Positions 38,112-45,615 of a DNA stretch of 64,000 nucleotides are shown here, one piece after another (the first letter of the stretch is position 1; each line of letters begins with the position of its first letter). The stretch is taken from NCBI GenBank assembly GCA_965217125.1, contig OZ244244.1, forward strand, positions 1,302,001-1,366,000. Reading direction: 5' to 3'. Below the pieces are notes generated by a model, which was not told where the DNA came from, did no database searches, and saw only the letters and a list, made by a program, of their open reading frames with translations. This stretch comes from JAAOIF01 sp965217125 (GTDB lineage Bacteria > Pseudomonadota > Gammaproteobacteria > PS1 > Pseudothioglobaceae). Both the position numbers and the translations under genes were made by a program.

Positions 38112-38578
38112 GGGCAATGATAAGCATGGCAAATTGCCCCAGCTAAGGCATCTGCGGCATCTGCTTGCGGTGCTTTGTTGAGTTTTAGAGACTCTTGCAC
38201 CATATAAGATACCTGATCTTTAGTGGCATGCCCATTGCCCACCACAACTTTTTTAATTTGATTGGGGCTATACTCAACCATAGCAATAGCATTAACACCT
38301 ACCGCAGAAATAATCGCACCACGAGCATGCCCTAACTTAATAGCAGCATCGGGATTAGGACGGTCTGGGCGCATAAAAGAGCGCTCAATTACCACCACAT
38401 CTGGCTGATGTTGTTTAATTATTTGCTCAATGCCCACAAAGATAGTAGTAATGCGCTCAAACAGTTCGCCTTTAGTGCGAATACAGCCGCTCACAATATA
38501 GCTAAACTTGAGTTTATTGGCATCTATCAAGCCAAAACCAGTAATCCGTGAACCTGGATCAATTCCTAATATTTTCAT
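38108..38578 (-). CDS. ruvC: Crossover junction endodeoxyribonuclease RuvC
   Basis: Holliday-junction resolvase that nicks junctions processed by RuvAB. From the ATG at 38578 the protein begins MKILGIDPGSRITGFG, as the family does; a longer frame from 38596 adds six residues without support. The four acidic catalytic residues are present: Asp7 in GIDPG, Glu65 in VVIERSF, and Asp140 and Asp143 near the C-terminus (QADAADALA). Length is 156 residues, slightly short of the E. coli protein because the C-terminal tail is trimmed. ruvB is ~8 kb away (46859-47887) and ruvA is not in the window, so the usual ruvCAB cluster is broken up. Confidence 0.96.
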   Translation of the reverse strand: MKILGIDPGSRITGFGLIDANKLKFSYIVSGCIRTKGELFERITTIFVGIEQIIKQHQPDVVVIERSFMRPDRPNPDAAIKLGHARGAIISAVGVNAIAMVEYSPNQIKKVVVGNGHATKDQVSYMVQESLKLNKAPQADAADALAGAICHAYHCP

Positions 38579-38606
38579 ATTAAAAAATTTTATCATTTAA
38601 TCAATT

Positions 38607-38646
38607 ATAATATATACTTTTGTTTTTTAATTAGGGTGGATATGCT
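38607..38646 (+). promoter_or_regulatory. Possible promoter and leader of the thioredoxin gene
   Basis: TATAAT at 38607-38612 lies 35 nt before the ATG at 38647; no good -35 hexamer is seen. A TTAGGGTGG stretch before the start may act as a weak ribosome site. Confidence 0.3.
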
Positions 38647-39018
38647 ATGGCAGTATTAGAGTTAAACAAAGATAATTTTGACGCAACTATTAAAGATAAT
38701 GATATTGTTATCTTAGACTTCTGGGCGCCATGGTGCGGACCTTGCAAACAATTTGCGCCAACTTATGAAGAAATATCAAATAAGTTTGAGGGCAGGGTGG
38801 TATTTGCCAAAATCAACACCGAAGATGAGCAAGAATTAGCAGTCAAATTCCAAATTCGCTCTATTCCAACCTTGATGATTTTTAGACAACAAATTGCCAT
38901 TTTTTCTCAACCGGGTGCTATGGCGACTAACGATTTAGAAGCTGTATTAGATAAGTCCATCAGCCTTGATATGCAGATAGTGCATAAAGAAATTGCCGCG
39001 CAACAAGCAAAAAAATAA
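38647..39018 (+). CDS. trxA: Thioredoxin
   Basis: Cytoplasmic dithiol reductant of 123 residues. The active site is the canonical WCGPC in DFWAPWCGPCKQF, and the cis-proline segment RSIPTLMIF is intact. Residues 1-107 cover the thioredoxin fold; a ~15-residue Lys/Gln-rich tail (VHKEIAAQQAKK) extends past the usual ~108-residue length. No signal peptide. It stands alone between ruvC (divergent) and a repeat-rich noncoding patch. A redox partner cannot be assigned from context; it could be a secondary thioredoxin rather than the main one. Confidence 0.9.
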   Translation: MAVLELNKDNFDATIKDNDIVILDFWAPWCGPCKQFAPTYEEISNKFEGRVVFAKINTEDEQELAVKFQIRSIPTLMIFRQQIAIFSQPGAMATNDLEAVLDKSISLDMQIVHKEIAAQQAKK

Positions 39019-39024
39019 TTATTT

Positions 39025-39270
39025 TTGCTATGCTTTTTCTACCAACACAAACAAATCTAATGTCACCCCAATCCTCAATGTGAAAGTGGCAAAAATCGCC
39101 GTCCAGGCGATAGGGCGAAGCCCGATTTTGATAAACTATATAGGGTGGGGTCTTAGGGGAGGGCCTCGGGATCTCGAGTTGAGGCACACTCTACCCTGCC
39201 CTCCCCTAAACAGACGATATAATGTAAAAGATACACAAACGGCTCTAATGGCATTGCTCTTGACTTGCTC
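39025..39270 (+). repeat. Left arm of a ~250-bp inverted noncoding repeat
   Basis: Matches in inverted orientation the sequence at 40813-41030 plus 39477-39534, which was split by the insertion sequence. Perfect stretches include 47 bp (39089-39135 against 40912-40958) and 28 bp (39168-39195 against 40852-40879). It contains short stem-loops (ATCGCC...GGCGAT; GGGC-GAA-GCCC). Open frames through it show no codon logic or homology, so I treat it as noncoding. Confidence 0.85.
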
Positions 39271-39337
39271 TGCTTTTTCTACCAACACAAACGGTTCTAA
39301 TGTCGTCCCAATCCTCAATGTGGAAGTGGCAAAAATC
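39271..39337 (+). repeat. Direct repeat of 39031-39097
   Basis: A 67-bp copy at an exact 240-bp offset: TGCTTTTTCTACCAACACAAAC, then TCTAATGTC, CCCAATCCTCAATGTG and AAGTGGCAAAAATC, with a few substitutions. It marks the start of a second, truncated copy of the left-arm repeat. Confidence 0.8.
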
Positions 39338-39355
39338 ACCTCAATACAAGCATAG

Positions 39356-39373
39356 ATGCGACTGAAGTCGCAT
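39356..39373. other. Short perfect stem-loop
   Basis: ATGCGACTGAAGTCGCAT folds as an 8-bp perfect stem with a 2-base loop (or 7 bp and 4 bases). No T-run follows on the plus strand, so a terminator role is not supported; it may be a further dispersed repeat. Confidence 0.5.
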
Positions 39374-39412
39374 TACCAACCGCACAAACAAACTTAATGA
39401 ACAGAGGGCAGA

Positions 39413-39470
39413 GAGGCGGAGGACAGAAAACGGAGGACAGAGAGGCGGAGGACAGAAAACGGAGGACAGA
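39413..39470 (+). repeat. Purine-rich 29-bp minisatellite, two perfect copies
   Basis: GAGGCGGAGGACAGAAAACG... repeated at 39413-39441 and 39442-39470, with partial copies on both sides (ACAGAGGGCAGA before, GGACAGAACAGAG after). The strand is almost pure A/G. Confidence 0.85.
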
Positions 39471-39476
39471 GGACAG

Positions 39477-39534
39477 AACAGAGCAAGAGCAGCGCTATTA
39501 GAACTGTTTGTGTAAATTTTGTGTCATATCGTCT
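39477..39534 (+). repeat. Distal part of the right inverted-repeat arm, cut off by the insertion sequence
   Basis: The reverse complement of this segment continues 40813 onward across the insertion and then aligns with the left arm at about 39210-39270 (CAGACGATAT ... ACACAAAC ... TCTAAT). Joining 39534 to 40813 restores one continuous arm. Confidence 0.75.
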
Positions 39535-39598
39535 TGTAATGGTTCAGTAAACTTAGACACAAAGATAGCCTTATAATACAAAACATAAGGAGGTCAAA

Positions 39599-39926
39599 AT
39601 GACACAAATAATAAAACCAAAAAAAAGAACGTTCTGTTTTCACAATTGAACAAAAACTAGACTATGCCAAACTCATGGTGCATGAGAATTACACCAACAA
39701 ACAAGTAATGATAATCTCTGGTGCTTGCGCATCTGCTGTTGCTCGTTGGAAGAGGCAATATCTGGCAGAGATAAATGGACAAACACCTGAATCAAGTAAA
39801 GCGATGACACCTGAGCAACAAGAAATCCAATTGCTTAAAAAGAAGTTATGGCGTGCACAAAGGGATAATGAAATCCTAAAAAAAGCAACAGCCTTGTTCG
39901 CAACGGTCAATCAAGACACACTATGA
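39599..39926 (+). pseudogene. IS3-family orfA, frameshifted in an A8 run
   Basis: A strong ribosome site (AAGGAGGT) precedes the ATG at 39599, which reads MTQIIKPKK and then hits a stop after 16 codons. Dropping one A from the eight A's at 39619-39626 gives a continuous ~108-residue protein: MTQIIKPKKERSVFTIEQ, then the frame that continues to 39926. That frame has the helix-turn-helix-like segment with SACAVARWKRQY-type features (ASAVARWKRQY) and the leucine-zipper-like ELLKKK...EILKKA stretch of IS3 OrfA proteins. As written, only an internal ATG at 39675 (83 residues, no good ribosome site) would be left. Either a real indel, a sequencing error in the homopolymer, or slippage-corrected expression explains it. 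Confidence 0.8.
39878..39885 (+). promoter_or_regulatory. Predicted -1 ribosomal frameshift site (A_AAA_AAA_G)
   Basis: In the orfA frame the codons are CTA AAA AAA GCA, so the seven A's form an X_XXY_YYZ slippery heptamer. The -1 frame is open from here into orfB, allowing the OrfAB fusion transposase characteristic of IS3 elements. orfB also has its own ATG overlapping the orfA stop. Confidence 0.6.
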
Positions 39927-40780
39927 TTACCCAAATGAACAAGGCTTGCAAACCATACCACACCAAGGAATTGTGTCAATTATTGAAGCTTCCTCGTAGC
40001 AGTTATTATTATCAAATCAAAGACAAACCAGTCAATGACAACACTAATGCTATGATTAAATTTATCAAACAAACCGCCATTGAAGTTAAGCACACCTATG
40101 GCAAACGCAGGATGCAAGTAGCATTAAAAAACAAAGGCTGGAAGATTGGTGTTTACCAAACTGCCACCTTAATGAAAAAAGCCAATGTAGTTGCCATACG
40201 CCCTAAAAAACGACATTATTACCCCAATGCTGGCATTGTTCATAAAAAGGCAGAAAACCTATTGAACCGCGAGTTTAAGCAGCCATCAATCAACACGCAC
40301 TGGGTGGGTGATATAACCTATATAAAGACCCACCAAGGTTGGAGTTATCTTGCCAGTGTAGTGGATTTGAGCTCAAAGCAAGTGGTTGGCTGGGCGTTGT
40401 CTAAACAGCCTAATGCACAGTTAGCAAAGGATGCACTGGTTAATGCTATTTACAGACATCAGCCTAATACCCATCAATTGATGTTCCATTCAGATCAAGG
40501 GGTACAATACTGTGCAAACATGTTTGCACAGTATTGTAAAAGCAGAAGTATTACTCAAAGCATGAGCAGACGAGGTAACTGTTGGGATAATGCTGTAATG
40601 GAACGATTTTTTAGAAGTTTAAAGACTGAACGATTAAACTACCAAAGCTTTAGCAATCATCAAGAAGTAGTGGAAAATGTGGAGAGTTATATTTACTTTT
40701 ATAACTACAAAAGGATTCATTCAGCCATTGGGTATAAAACCCCTGCGGAAAAGATGGCTGAGTTGAAAAAAGTGGCTTGA
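39923..40780 (+). CDS. IS3-family transposase OrfB (DDE integrase core)
   Basis: 285 residues with the rve-type catalytic core. An N-terminal HTH_21-like region (TYGKRRMQVAL) precedes the catalytic triad: Asp in HWVGDITYI, Asp in MFHSDQGVQY and Glu in NAVMERFFRSLKTE. The Lys/Arg seven residues after the Glu fits the DDE(K/R) pattern. The C-terminus has YNYKRIHSAIGYKTPAE, typical of IS3 OrfB. It starts at the ATGA overlap with orfA and is in the -1 frame. The core looks intact, so the element would be crippled only by the orfA frameshift. Confidence 0.93.
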   Translation: MITQMNKACKPYHTKELCQLLKLPRSSYYYQIKDKPVNDNTNAMIKFIKQTAIEVKHTYGKRRMQVALKNKGWKIGVYQTATLMKKANVVAIRPKKRHYYPNAGIVHKKAENLLNREFKQPSINTHWVGDITYIKTHQGWSYLASVVDLSSKQVVGWALSKQPNAQLAKDALVNAIYRHQPNTHQLMFHSDQGVQYCANMFAQYCKSRSITQSMSRRGNCWDNAVMERFFRSLKTERLNYQSFSNHQEVVENVESYIYFYNYKRIHSAIGYKTPAEKMAELKKVA

Positions 40781-40809
40781 AATGTGTCTAAGGTAATTGA
40801 ACCATTACA

Positions 40810-41030
40810 TCTGTTTGCACCCCAAGGGCAGGCTACGCGCGCGGAGGGCGTGGTAGAGTGTGCCTCAACTCGAGATCCCGACGCCCTCCCCCAAGCCCCC
40901 ACCCCTAAGAGTTTATCAAAATCGGGCTTCGCCCTATCGCCTGGACGGCGATTTTTGCACATTATCGCATTGAGGATTGGGGTGACATTAGATTTGTTGG
41001 TGGGGGTAGAAAAAGCAGAGCAAGAAATAA
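40810..41030 (-). repeat. Right arm of the inverted noncoding repeat, proximal part
   Basis: Inverted copy of 39025-39230 with the perfect 47-bp and 28-bp blocks given for the left arm. It is more GC-rich near 40830-40910, where the copies differ most. No gene is supported in the whole 40781-41128 stretch. Confidence 0.85.
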
Positions 41031-41054
41031 TTAGGGTTTAGAGTGTAATTATTT

Positions 41055-41128
41055 TTGCTCTTGCTCTGTTTTCTGCCCTCTGTTCTCTGTTCTCTGTTCT
41101 CTGTCTTCTGCCCCTCTGCCCCTTGCTT
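41055..41128 (+). repeat. Pyrimidine-rich minisatellite abutting a gene end
   Basis: A C/T/G tract with TGTTCTC iterated three times and CTGCCC/CTGCCCC blocks. It is the inverted counterpart of the purine-rich tract at 39400-39480 (both sit next to GCTCTTGCTCTG). It touches the stop codon of the membrane protein gene at 41129. Confidence 0.75.
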
Positions 41129-41539
41129 TTATCTACTAAACGGTGGTTTGCCTGCTTTTGCACGTAACCAATTAAGTGTTTTAAAGGTTGGTTGATGATG
41201 AATTAATTTAAGTTCAAGCTTGTGTTTTCCCGGAAATTCCATTAAAAATAAAGCTAATAAAATGCAGATAACACCCTGACCCGGGGTTAGCAGCATAATA
41301 ATGCCTGCAATTAGCAACACAAAACCTAAAACACTTTTAATAATAATTAATAGTAACTGTGGCAAACTATTAATGGGGAGTGCTCGCTCTGGTAAATTAA
41401 CAAAATAATGCACATCAATCAGCCCTAATAAATATGGCATCAATGCAATACTGACAATAAACACAATGGTAGAAATAATGCCAACTAAAATAAAATAATC
41501 TTGATAATCAGCAATCCATTGGTTAATTAAATCTAACAT
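41129..41539 (-). CDS. Small membrane protein (PGPGW-like)
   Basis: 136 residues with an N-terminal transmembrane segment (~16-38) and a second hydrophobic hairpin (~65-105) that contains IMLLTPGQGVICILLALFLMEFPG. A turn of the LPGPG type between two hydrophobic helices is the hallmark of PGPGW-type putative transmembrane proteins, so I assign it there with moderate confidence. The C-terminal ~30 residues (TLNWLRAKAGKPPF) are basic and cytoplasmic in appearance. It lies 9 bp downstream of glyS on the same strand and may be co-transcribed. No function is known. Confidence 0.7.
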   Translation of the reverse strand: MLDLINQWIADYQDYFILVGIISTIVFIVSIALMPYLLGLIDVHYFVNLPERALPINSLPQLLLIIIKSVLGFVLLIAGIIMLLTPGQGVICILLALFLMEFPGKHKLELKLIHHQPTFKTLNWLRAKAGKPPFSR

Positions 41540-41548
41540 AATAATATT

Positions 41549-43591
41549 TTACTTAGACAGGTAAGTAAAATCAGCAACCGTTAAAAATATTCGCCTTATT
41601 TCACTAATCAGTTTTAAGCGTTGATTTTTAATGATAGAATTTTCATCATTCACCATCACATTATTAAAAAAGTTATCAATCACTGGTTTGAGTTTTAAAA
41701 ACTCTTTGAGAATTAATGTGTAATCCTTAGAATTTATGACAATCTTATCAACTGCTTGTAACGAGTCAAACAGACTTTTATCATACGAGGTTGTAAAATC
41801 GGTATCAGCGCCTTGCGGATTTTCATCTTTTAGAATGTTTTTAATGCGTTTGTTGAGCTCGACCAAATCTTTGGCATCGTCATTTTGCATAAACACATTT
41901 AACGCCATAATGCGTAAATGCCAATCATAAACTGAATTTGTCGGGCTGGTAATTTGATTATCCGCGGCGGCAAATACTGCTTTAATAATATTCTTTTGAA
42001 TGCCTTCTTGTTGATAATAAGACGGCAGGCGCTTAATAATAAAATCATAAATTTCAAGTGCAATTTCTTCATCAAATTGATACAAATCAGCTGATTTAGC
42101 AATAAAACCCCACAAAGCTGCTTTAAGTTTTGATTCAATCATCATGCGCAACAAACCCAGCCCAGCACGCTTTAAAGCATAAGGGTCTTTTGAGCCTGTG
42201 GGCTTATGTCCAATGCCATAAATGCCGACAATACTATCTACTTTATCAGCAATTGACAAAGCCATTCCCTCTGGCGTTGATGGCAGCGTATCGCCTGAAA
42301 ATCGTGGATGGTAATGCTCACTGATTGCCAGACAAACCGCCTCAGGTTCGCCATCGTTTTGTGCATAATAGCCGCCCATAATGCCTTGTAAATCTGCAAA
42401 TTCACCCACCATATTAGAAAGCAAATCGCTTTTACAGAGTAAGGCGGCGCGCTTGCTGTGTTCAACATTCGCAGCAATTTGTTGTGCTACATAAGCTGCT
42501 AATATTTGAATGCGCTTAACTTTATCGCCCATAGAGCCTAAGCGGCGCATAAACAAAACACTGTCTAATTTTTGTAGGCGTGCAGCAAGTGTAATTGCCT
42601 TATCTTGCGTCCAAAAAAATTCTGAATCCGTAAGTCGCGCTCTAATTACTCGTTGATTACCATCAATAATCAGCGATAAATCACTTGATTCAATATTAGC
42701 AACTGAGATAAAAGCCGGCAATAATATGCCATCATCATCCACTAAGTGAAAATATTTTTGATGGGTTTTCATCGCTGAAATCAACGCCTCCTCAGGCACG
42801 TCCAAAAACCGCGCAGCAAACTCACCTGAAAATGCACGCGGATATTCCACTAAGGCACACACCTCATCCAATAAGGCCTCATCAATCACCGCATTTGCTT
42901 GACATTGAGTTGCTACTTGCATAATTTGTTGGCGAATTATTTCCTTGCGGCGCTCAAAATCCACCTCAATTTGTGCTTTTTGCAACAAGGTTTTTTGATA
43001 ATCAACAGCATTGCTAATAGCAAATTGTGGCTCACCAGTAAAACGCAAACCTTTAGTGATATTGCCGCTGGTAAGCCCCATAATATTGGCATTGACCACT
43101 TTAGTGCCGAGCAGCATAACTAACCCATGGACTGGGCGGATAAAATTAAAATCTAAATCACTCCAACGCATCGGGCAGCTAATGGGTATTTTTTTAATCG
43201 CCAGACTAGCCGCATTTTCTAATAAATCAAGCGCTTTTAGCCCTGCTTGTTGCTTGCTGAAAAAATAATAATCTGCCTTGCCTATGGTTTTTTGCGCTAA
43301 ATCAGACCTGCTAACGCCACATGATTTTGCAAAACCATCAATTGCTTGATTAGGCGCATCAACAGCCGGACCTTTTCGTTCAATCAATTGTTCATCTTGC
43401 TGAGTTTGTAAATCATACACTAACACTGCTAAACGCCTTGGGGTGGCAAAGGATTCAAACTTAGAATAGGTCAAATTTAGTTTATCCAACTCAGCGACTA
43501 AATTATTACTCAAATCCAGAGATAATTGTTTGAGTAATTTTGGTGGTAGCTCTTCTGTGCCGAGTTCTAATAAAAAGTGGTCTGTAAGCAT
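41549..43591 (-). CDS. glyS: Glycyl-tRNA synthetase beta subunit
   Basis: Beta chain of the bacterial alpha2-beta2 glycyl-tRNA synthetase, needed for tRNA binding and aminoacylation. From the ATG at 43591 the protein (680 residues) starts MLTDHFLLELGTEELPP, matching the family N-terminus; a TTG at 43606 would add five residues. It includes the FATPRRLAVLV segment, the HD-like QGIMGGYYA...HYHPRFSGD region, GHKPTGSKDPYALKR, and the C-terminal DALR-like anticodon-binding part. The usual partner gene glyQ is ~17 kb away on the other strand (60484-61380), which is unusual for this gene pair. It directly follows minC. Confidence 0.96.
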   Translation of the reverse strand: MLTDHFLLELGTEELPPKLLKQLSLDLSNNLVAELDKLNLTYSKFESFATPRRLAVLVYDLQTQQDEQLIERKGPAVDAPNQAIDGFAKSCGVSRSDLAQKTIGKADYYFFSKQQAGLKALDLLENAASLAIKKIPISCPMRWSDLDFNFIRPVHGLVMLLGTKVVNANIMGLTSGNITKGLRFTGEPQFAISNAVDYQKTLLQKAQIEVDFERRKEIIRQQIMQVATQCQANAVIDEALLDEVCALVEYPRAFSGEFAARFLDVPEEALISAMKTHQKYFHLVDDDGILLPAFISVANIESSDLSLIIDGNQRVIRARLTDSEFFWTQDKAITLAARLQKLDSVLFMRRLGSMGDKVKRIQILAAYVAQQIAANVEHSKRAALLCKSDLLSNMVGEFADLQGIMGGYYAQNDGEPEAVCLAISEHYHPRFSGDTLPSTPEGMALSIADKVDSIVGIYGIGHKPTGSKDPYALKRAGLGLLRMMIESKLKAALWGFIAKSADLYQFDEEIALEIYDFIIKRLPSYYQQEGIQKNIIKAVFAAADNQITSPTNSVYDWHLRIMALNVFMQNDDAKDLVELNKRIKNILKDENPQGADTDFTTSYDKSLFDSLQAVDKIVINSKDYTLILKEFLKLKPVIDNFFNNVMVNDENSIIKNQRLKLISEIRRIFLTVADFTYLSK

Positions 43592-43606
43592 AATATTTTT
43601 CTGCAA

Positions 43607-44296
43607 TCAGACAATTTGAAATCTAAGTTTTCCATTTTGCAAATCAATCATCACTGGACGCGCATAAAGTTTGACTGGAACGGTGTCAAATTTTTTATAA
43701 ACGCCGGCAATGCAAATTAGCTGTGCATTAAATGAGTTGATAAAAATCGTGGCTTTTTCATTGCCAGAAACACCAGCAAAAACACTACCATTAACTTCTT
43801 TATAAGCTGAAACACTGCCATCTGCTATCACCTCAGCACCTATTTTTACGGTATTTAACAGCACTAAATCATTGTCTTTAACTATTATTTGGGTTAATGA
43901 GCGTATCTTATCAGCCACAATTTTAGGTGCTTTATAAACCTTATTTTGAGTTGGTGTTGGTTGGCTGGGATGGGTTTCATTAGGTGGGGGTAAATCAGTA
44001 AATATTGCCAAACCTGAAAATTGGGCAAAATCAATCAACTCTTGTTTGTGGCTACGCACCCCTACGGCAACAATGTTATTTTGGGTGAGTATTTCTACCA
44101 ATATAGCCAACTCATTAGCTTGAAAATTTTTGTCTTCAATTTGTAAAATAACTGGCGCATGCCGTAATTGCTTATTGCTATTTAACAAATCAACAATATC
44201 AGTAGTCAAACGCTCGGCATCGTTGCTTAGTATTTTGAGAGTGTACAGCACTTCAGTTTGCGCTTTTACTTCAATTACATTAGTTTCTTTCATCAA
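43607..44296 (-). CDS. minC: Septum site-determining protein MinC
   Basis: FtsZ-ring inhibitor that keeps division at mid-cell, normally directed to the poles by MinD. The N-terminal domain (~1-105) and C-terminal beta-helix domain (~125-229) are joined by a Pro-rich linker. The latter carries VGAEVIADGSVSAYKEVNGSVFAGVSGNEKA-type motifs, as in E. coli MinC. The gene overlaps the tolA stop by 4 bp (ATGA) and glyS follows at once. No minD or minE is found in the window, so minC is separated from its partners or they have been lost. Translational coupling with tolA suggests co-expression of constriction (Tol) and division-site (Min) functions. Confidence 0.9.
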   Translation of the reverse strand: MMKETNVIEVKAQTEVLYTLKILSNDAERLTTDIVDLLNSNKQLRHAPVILQIEDKNFQANELAILVEILTQNNIVAVGVRSHKQELIDFAQFSGLAIFTDLPPPNETHPSQPTPTQNKVYKAPKIVADKIRSLTQIIVKDNDLVLLNTVKIGAEVIADGSVSAYKEVNGSVFAGVSGNEKATIFINSFNAQLICIAGVYKKFDTVPVKLYARPVMIDLQNGKLRFQIV

Positions 44297-45615
44297 TTTG
44301 CTCTAAAGTAGAATATAATTTCGCTATCGAACACGCTTTTATCTGGCGCTGCAGGCAATGGAGAGGATTTATACACAGCGCGCTCAATGGAATCTTTAAA
44401 TGATTTAGCGTTGCGGCTATTGCCCACATTGCACGATTGTAAATTCACACTTTTAACTTTGCCATCAACATCTTGCAGAATATTGACATCACAGCCCCAA
44501 TCATCTTTTGCGCCTTGATAACGCCACTGTTCTCTTACTCTGGAGGAAATTTCATTGATGTAACTAACTGTTAGTCTCTTCAGCGTATCTTGCTGGGCAA
44601 TGCTCCTTTCTTGGTCTTCGTCTGCTTGTATTTCTTTGGTTAAATCGCGTATATTTTGTTCTTTTTTAAATTCCTTAGATTGAACATTTCTTTGCTTTTC
44701 AATTTCTTGTTTTTTGTTTTCTGCTTGTTTAGCTTTTTCCTCAGCTTCTTTTGCCTTTTTTTGCGCTATTTTTTTCTTTTTCTCAGCCTCTTTTGCTTTG
44801 TTTTCTGCTATTTTTTTCTTTTTCTCAGCCTCTTTTGCTTTGTTTTGTGCTATTTTTTTCTTTTTCTCAGCCAGACTTTTCTTTTTCTCAGCTTCTTTTG
44901 CTTTGTTTTCTGCTTGTTTAGCTTTTTCCTCAGCCAGTTTTTTGTTTTTCTCAGCTTGTTTAGCTTTTTCCTCAGCCAGATTTTTGTTTTTCTCAGCTTC
45001 CTTTGCTTTGTTTTCTGCTATTTTTTTCTTTTTCTCTGCCTCTTTTGCTTTGTTTTGTGCTATTTGTTTCTTTTTTTCAGCTTCTTTTGCTTTGTTTTCT
45101 GCTATTTGTTTATTTTTTTCAGCCTCTTTTGCCTTTTTTTCTGCTTGTTTGGCTTTTTTCTCGGCTGTTTCTCTTTGCTTTTTAGCAAGTGCTTCGTCTT
45201 GTTTTTGTTTTTGGGTTTTTTGTTTGAGTTTTTTTAAACGCTGTTGTTCTTTGTAACGCTCATTCTCAACTTTTTTCTCATCGCGTTTTAATGCTTTGAT
45301 TTTGTCTTTATGCTGTTGTTCTTCAAGTTGCTTTTTTAACTGCTTTTCCTTTTGCTGATCAAGTATGTTTTGCTTTTCTTTTTTCGCTCGTTTTTCAAGC
45401 TCTAACACATCAATAGCAATTGCCTTAGGCGCAGGCTTGGATTTAGTTTTTTTAACCGTTTGCTGTTGAATATCCCACTGCTCAATATTGGCAAAAATAA
45501 GCCCTAATAACAAGCCAATATGTAATATTATTGCCATCCAAAAAGCAATTGGATGATTTTTGGAAAGTTTAGTTAAGGTTATTTTACTCATAGCATTATT
45601 AATATTATTTGGCAT
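44293..45615 (-). CDS. tolA: Cell envelope integrity protein TolA
   Basis: Periplasm-spanning part of the Tol-Pal system, linking inner-membrane TolQR with outer-membrane Pal. Residues ~23-43 are a transmembrane anchor (AFWMAIILHIGLLLGLIF). Residues ~75-325 form a very long Lys/Glu/Ala-rich helix with many KAKEAEKKK(K)IA(E/Q)N copies. The C-terminal ~95 residues are the globular domain III, with SSRVREQWRY, a Cys pair (WGCDV ... LQSCNV) and a terminal EIIFYFRAN. The start at 45615 overlaps tolR by 11 bp; an internal ATG at 45591 (MSKITLTKL) is also possible. At 440 residues it is about the usual size. Confidence 0.93.
   Translation of the reverse strand: MPNNINNAMSKITLTKLSKNHPIAFWMAIILHIGLLLGLIFANIEQWDIQQQTVKKTKSKPAPKAIAIDVLELEKRAKKEKQNILDQQKEKQLKKQLEEQQHKDKIKALKRDEKKVENERYKEQQRLKKLKQKTQKQKQDEALAKKQRETAEKKAKQAEKKAKEAEKNKQIAENKAKEAEKKKQIAQNKAKEAEKKKKIAENKAKEAEKNKNLAEEKAKQAEKNKKLAEEKAKQAENKAKEAEKKKSLAEKKKKIAQNKAKEAEKKKKIAENKAKEAEKKKKIAQKKAKEAEEKAKQAENKKQEIEKQRNVQSKEFKKEQNIRDLTKEIQADEDQERSIAQQDTLKRLTVSYINEISSRVREQWRYQGAKDDWGCDVNILQDVDGKVKSVNLQSCNVGNSRNAKSFKDSIERAVYKSSPLPAAPDKSVFDSEIIFYFRAN

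Larger units (their letters stand above)
39535..40809 (+). mobile_element. IS3-family insertion sequence, 1275 bp
   Basis: Imperfect 27-bp terminal inverted repeats lie at 39535-39561 and 40783-40809. They begin TGTAATGGTTCA, end TTAGACACA and differ only in the middle. The element starts with TG and ends with CA as IS3 elements do. It is flanked by a direct TCT (39532-39534 and 40810-40812), the 3-bp target duplication expected for the family. It holds overlapping orfA and orfB with a DDE integrase core. Because it interrupts a repeat arm that can be rebuilt by removing it, the insertion event is well supported. Confidence 0.92.

Noticed and set aside
38993..39355. Small plus-strand frame through the noncoding repeat after thioredoxin
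   Set aside because: It is composed of the duplicated noncoding repeat, overlaps the thioredoxin end and shows no recognisable protein features.
39675..39926. OrfA starting at the internal ATG as the genuine gene
   Set aside because: The upstream ATG at 39599 has a strong ribosome site and continues in frame once one A is removed from the A8 run; the internal start has none.
40784..41041. 85-codon frame downstream of the insertion sequence
   Set aside because: It begins inside the IS right terminal repeat and reads the inverted noncoding arm; the left arm does not preserve the same frame as a protein.
44656..45256. Plus-strand Phe-rich frames opposite tolA
   Set aside because: They are the antisense of the Lys-rich TolA helix and have no coding features.
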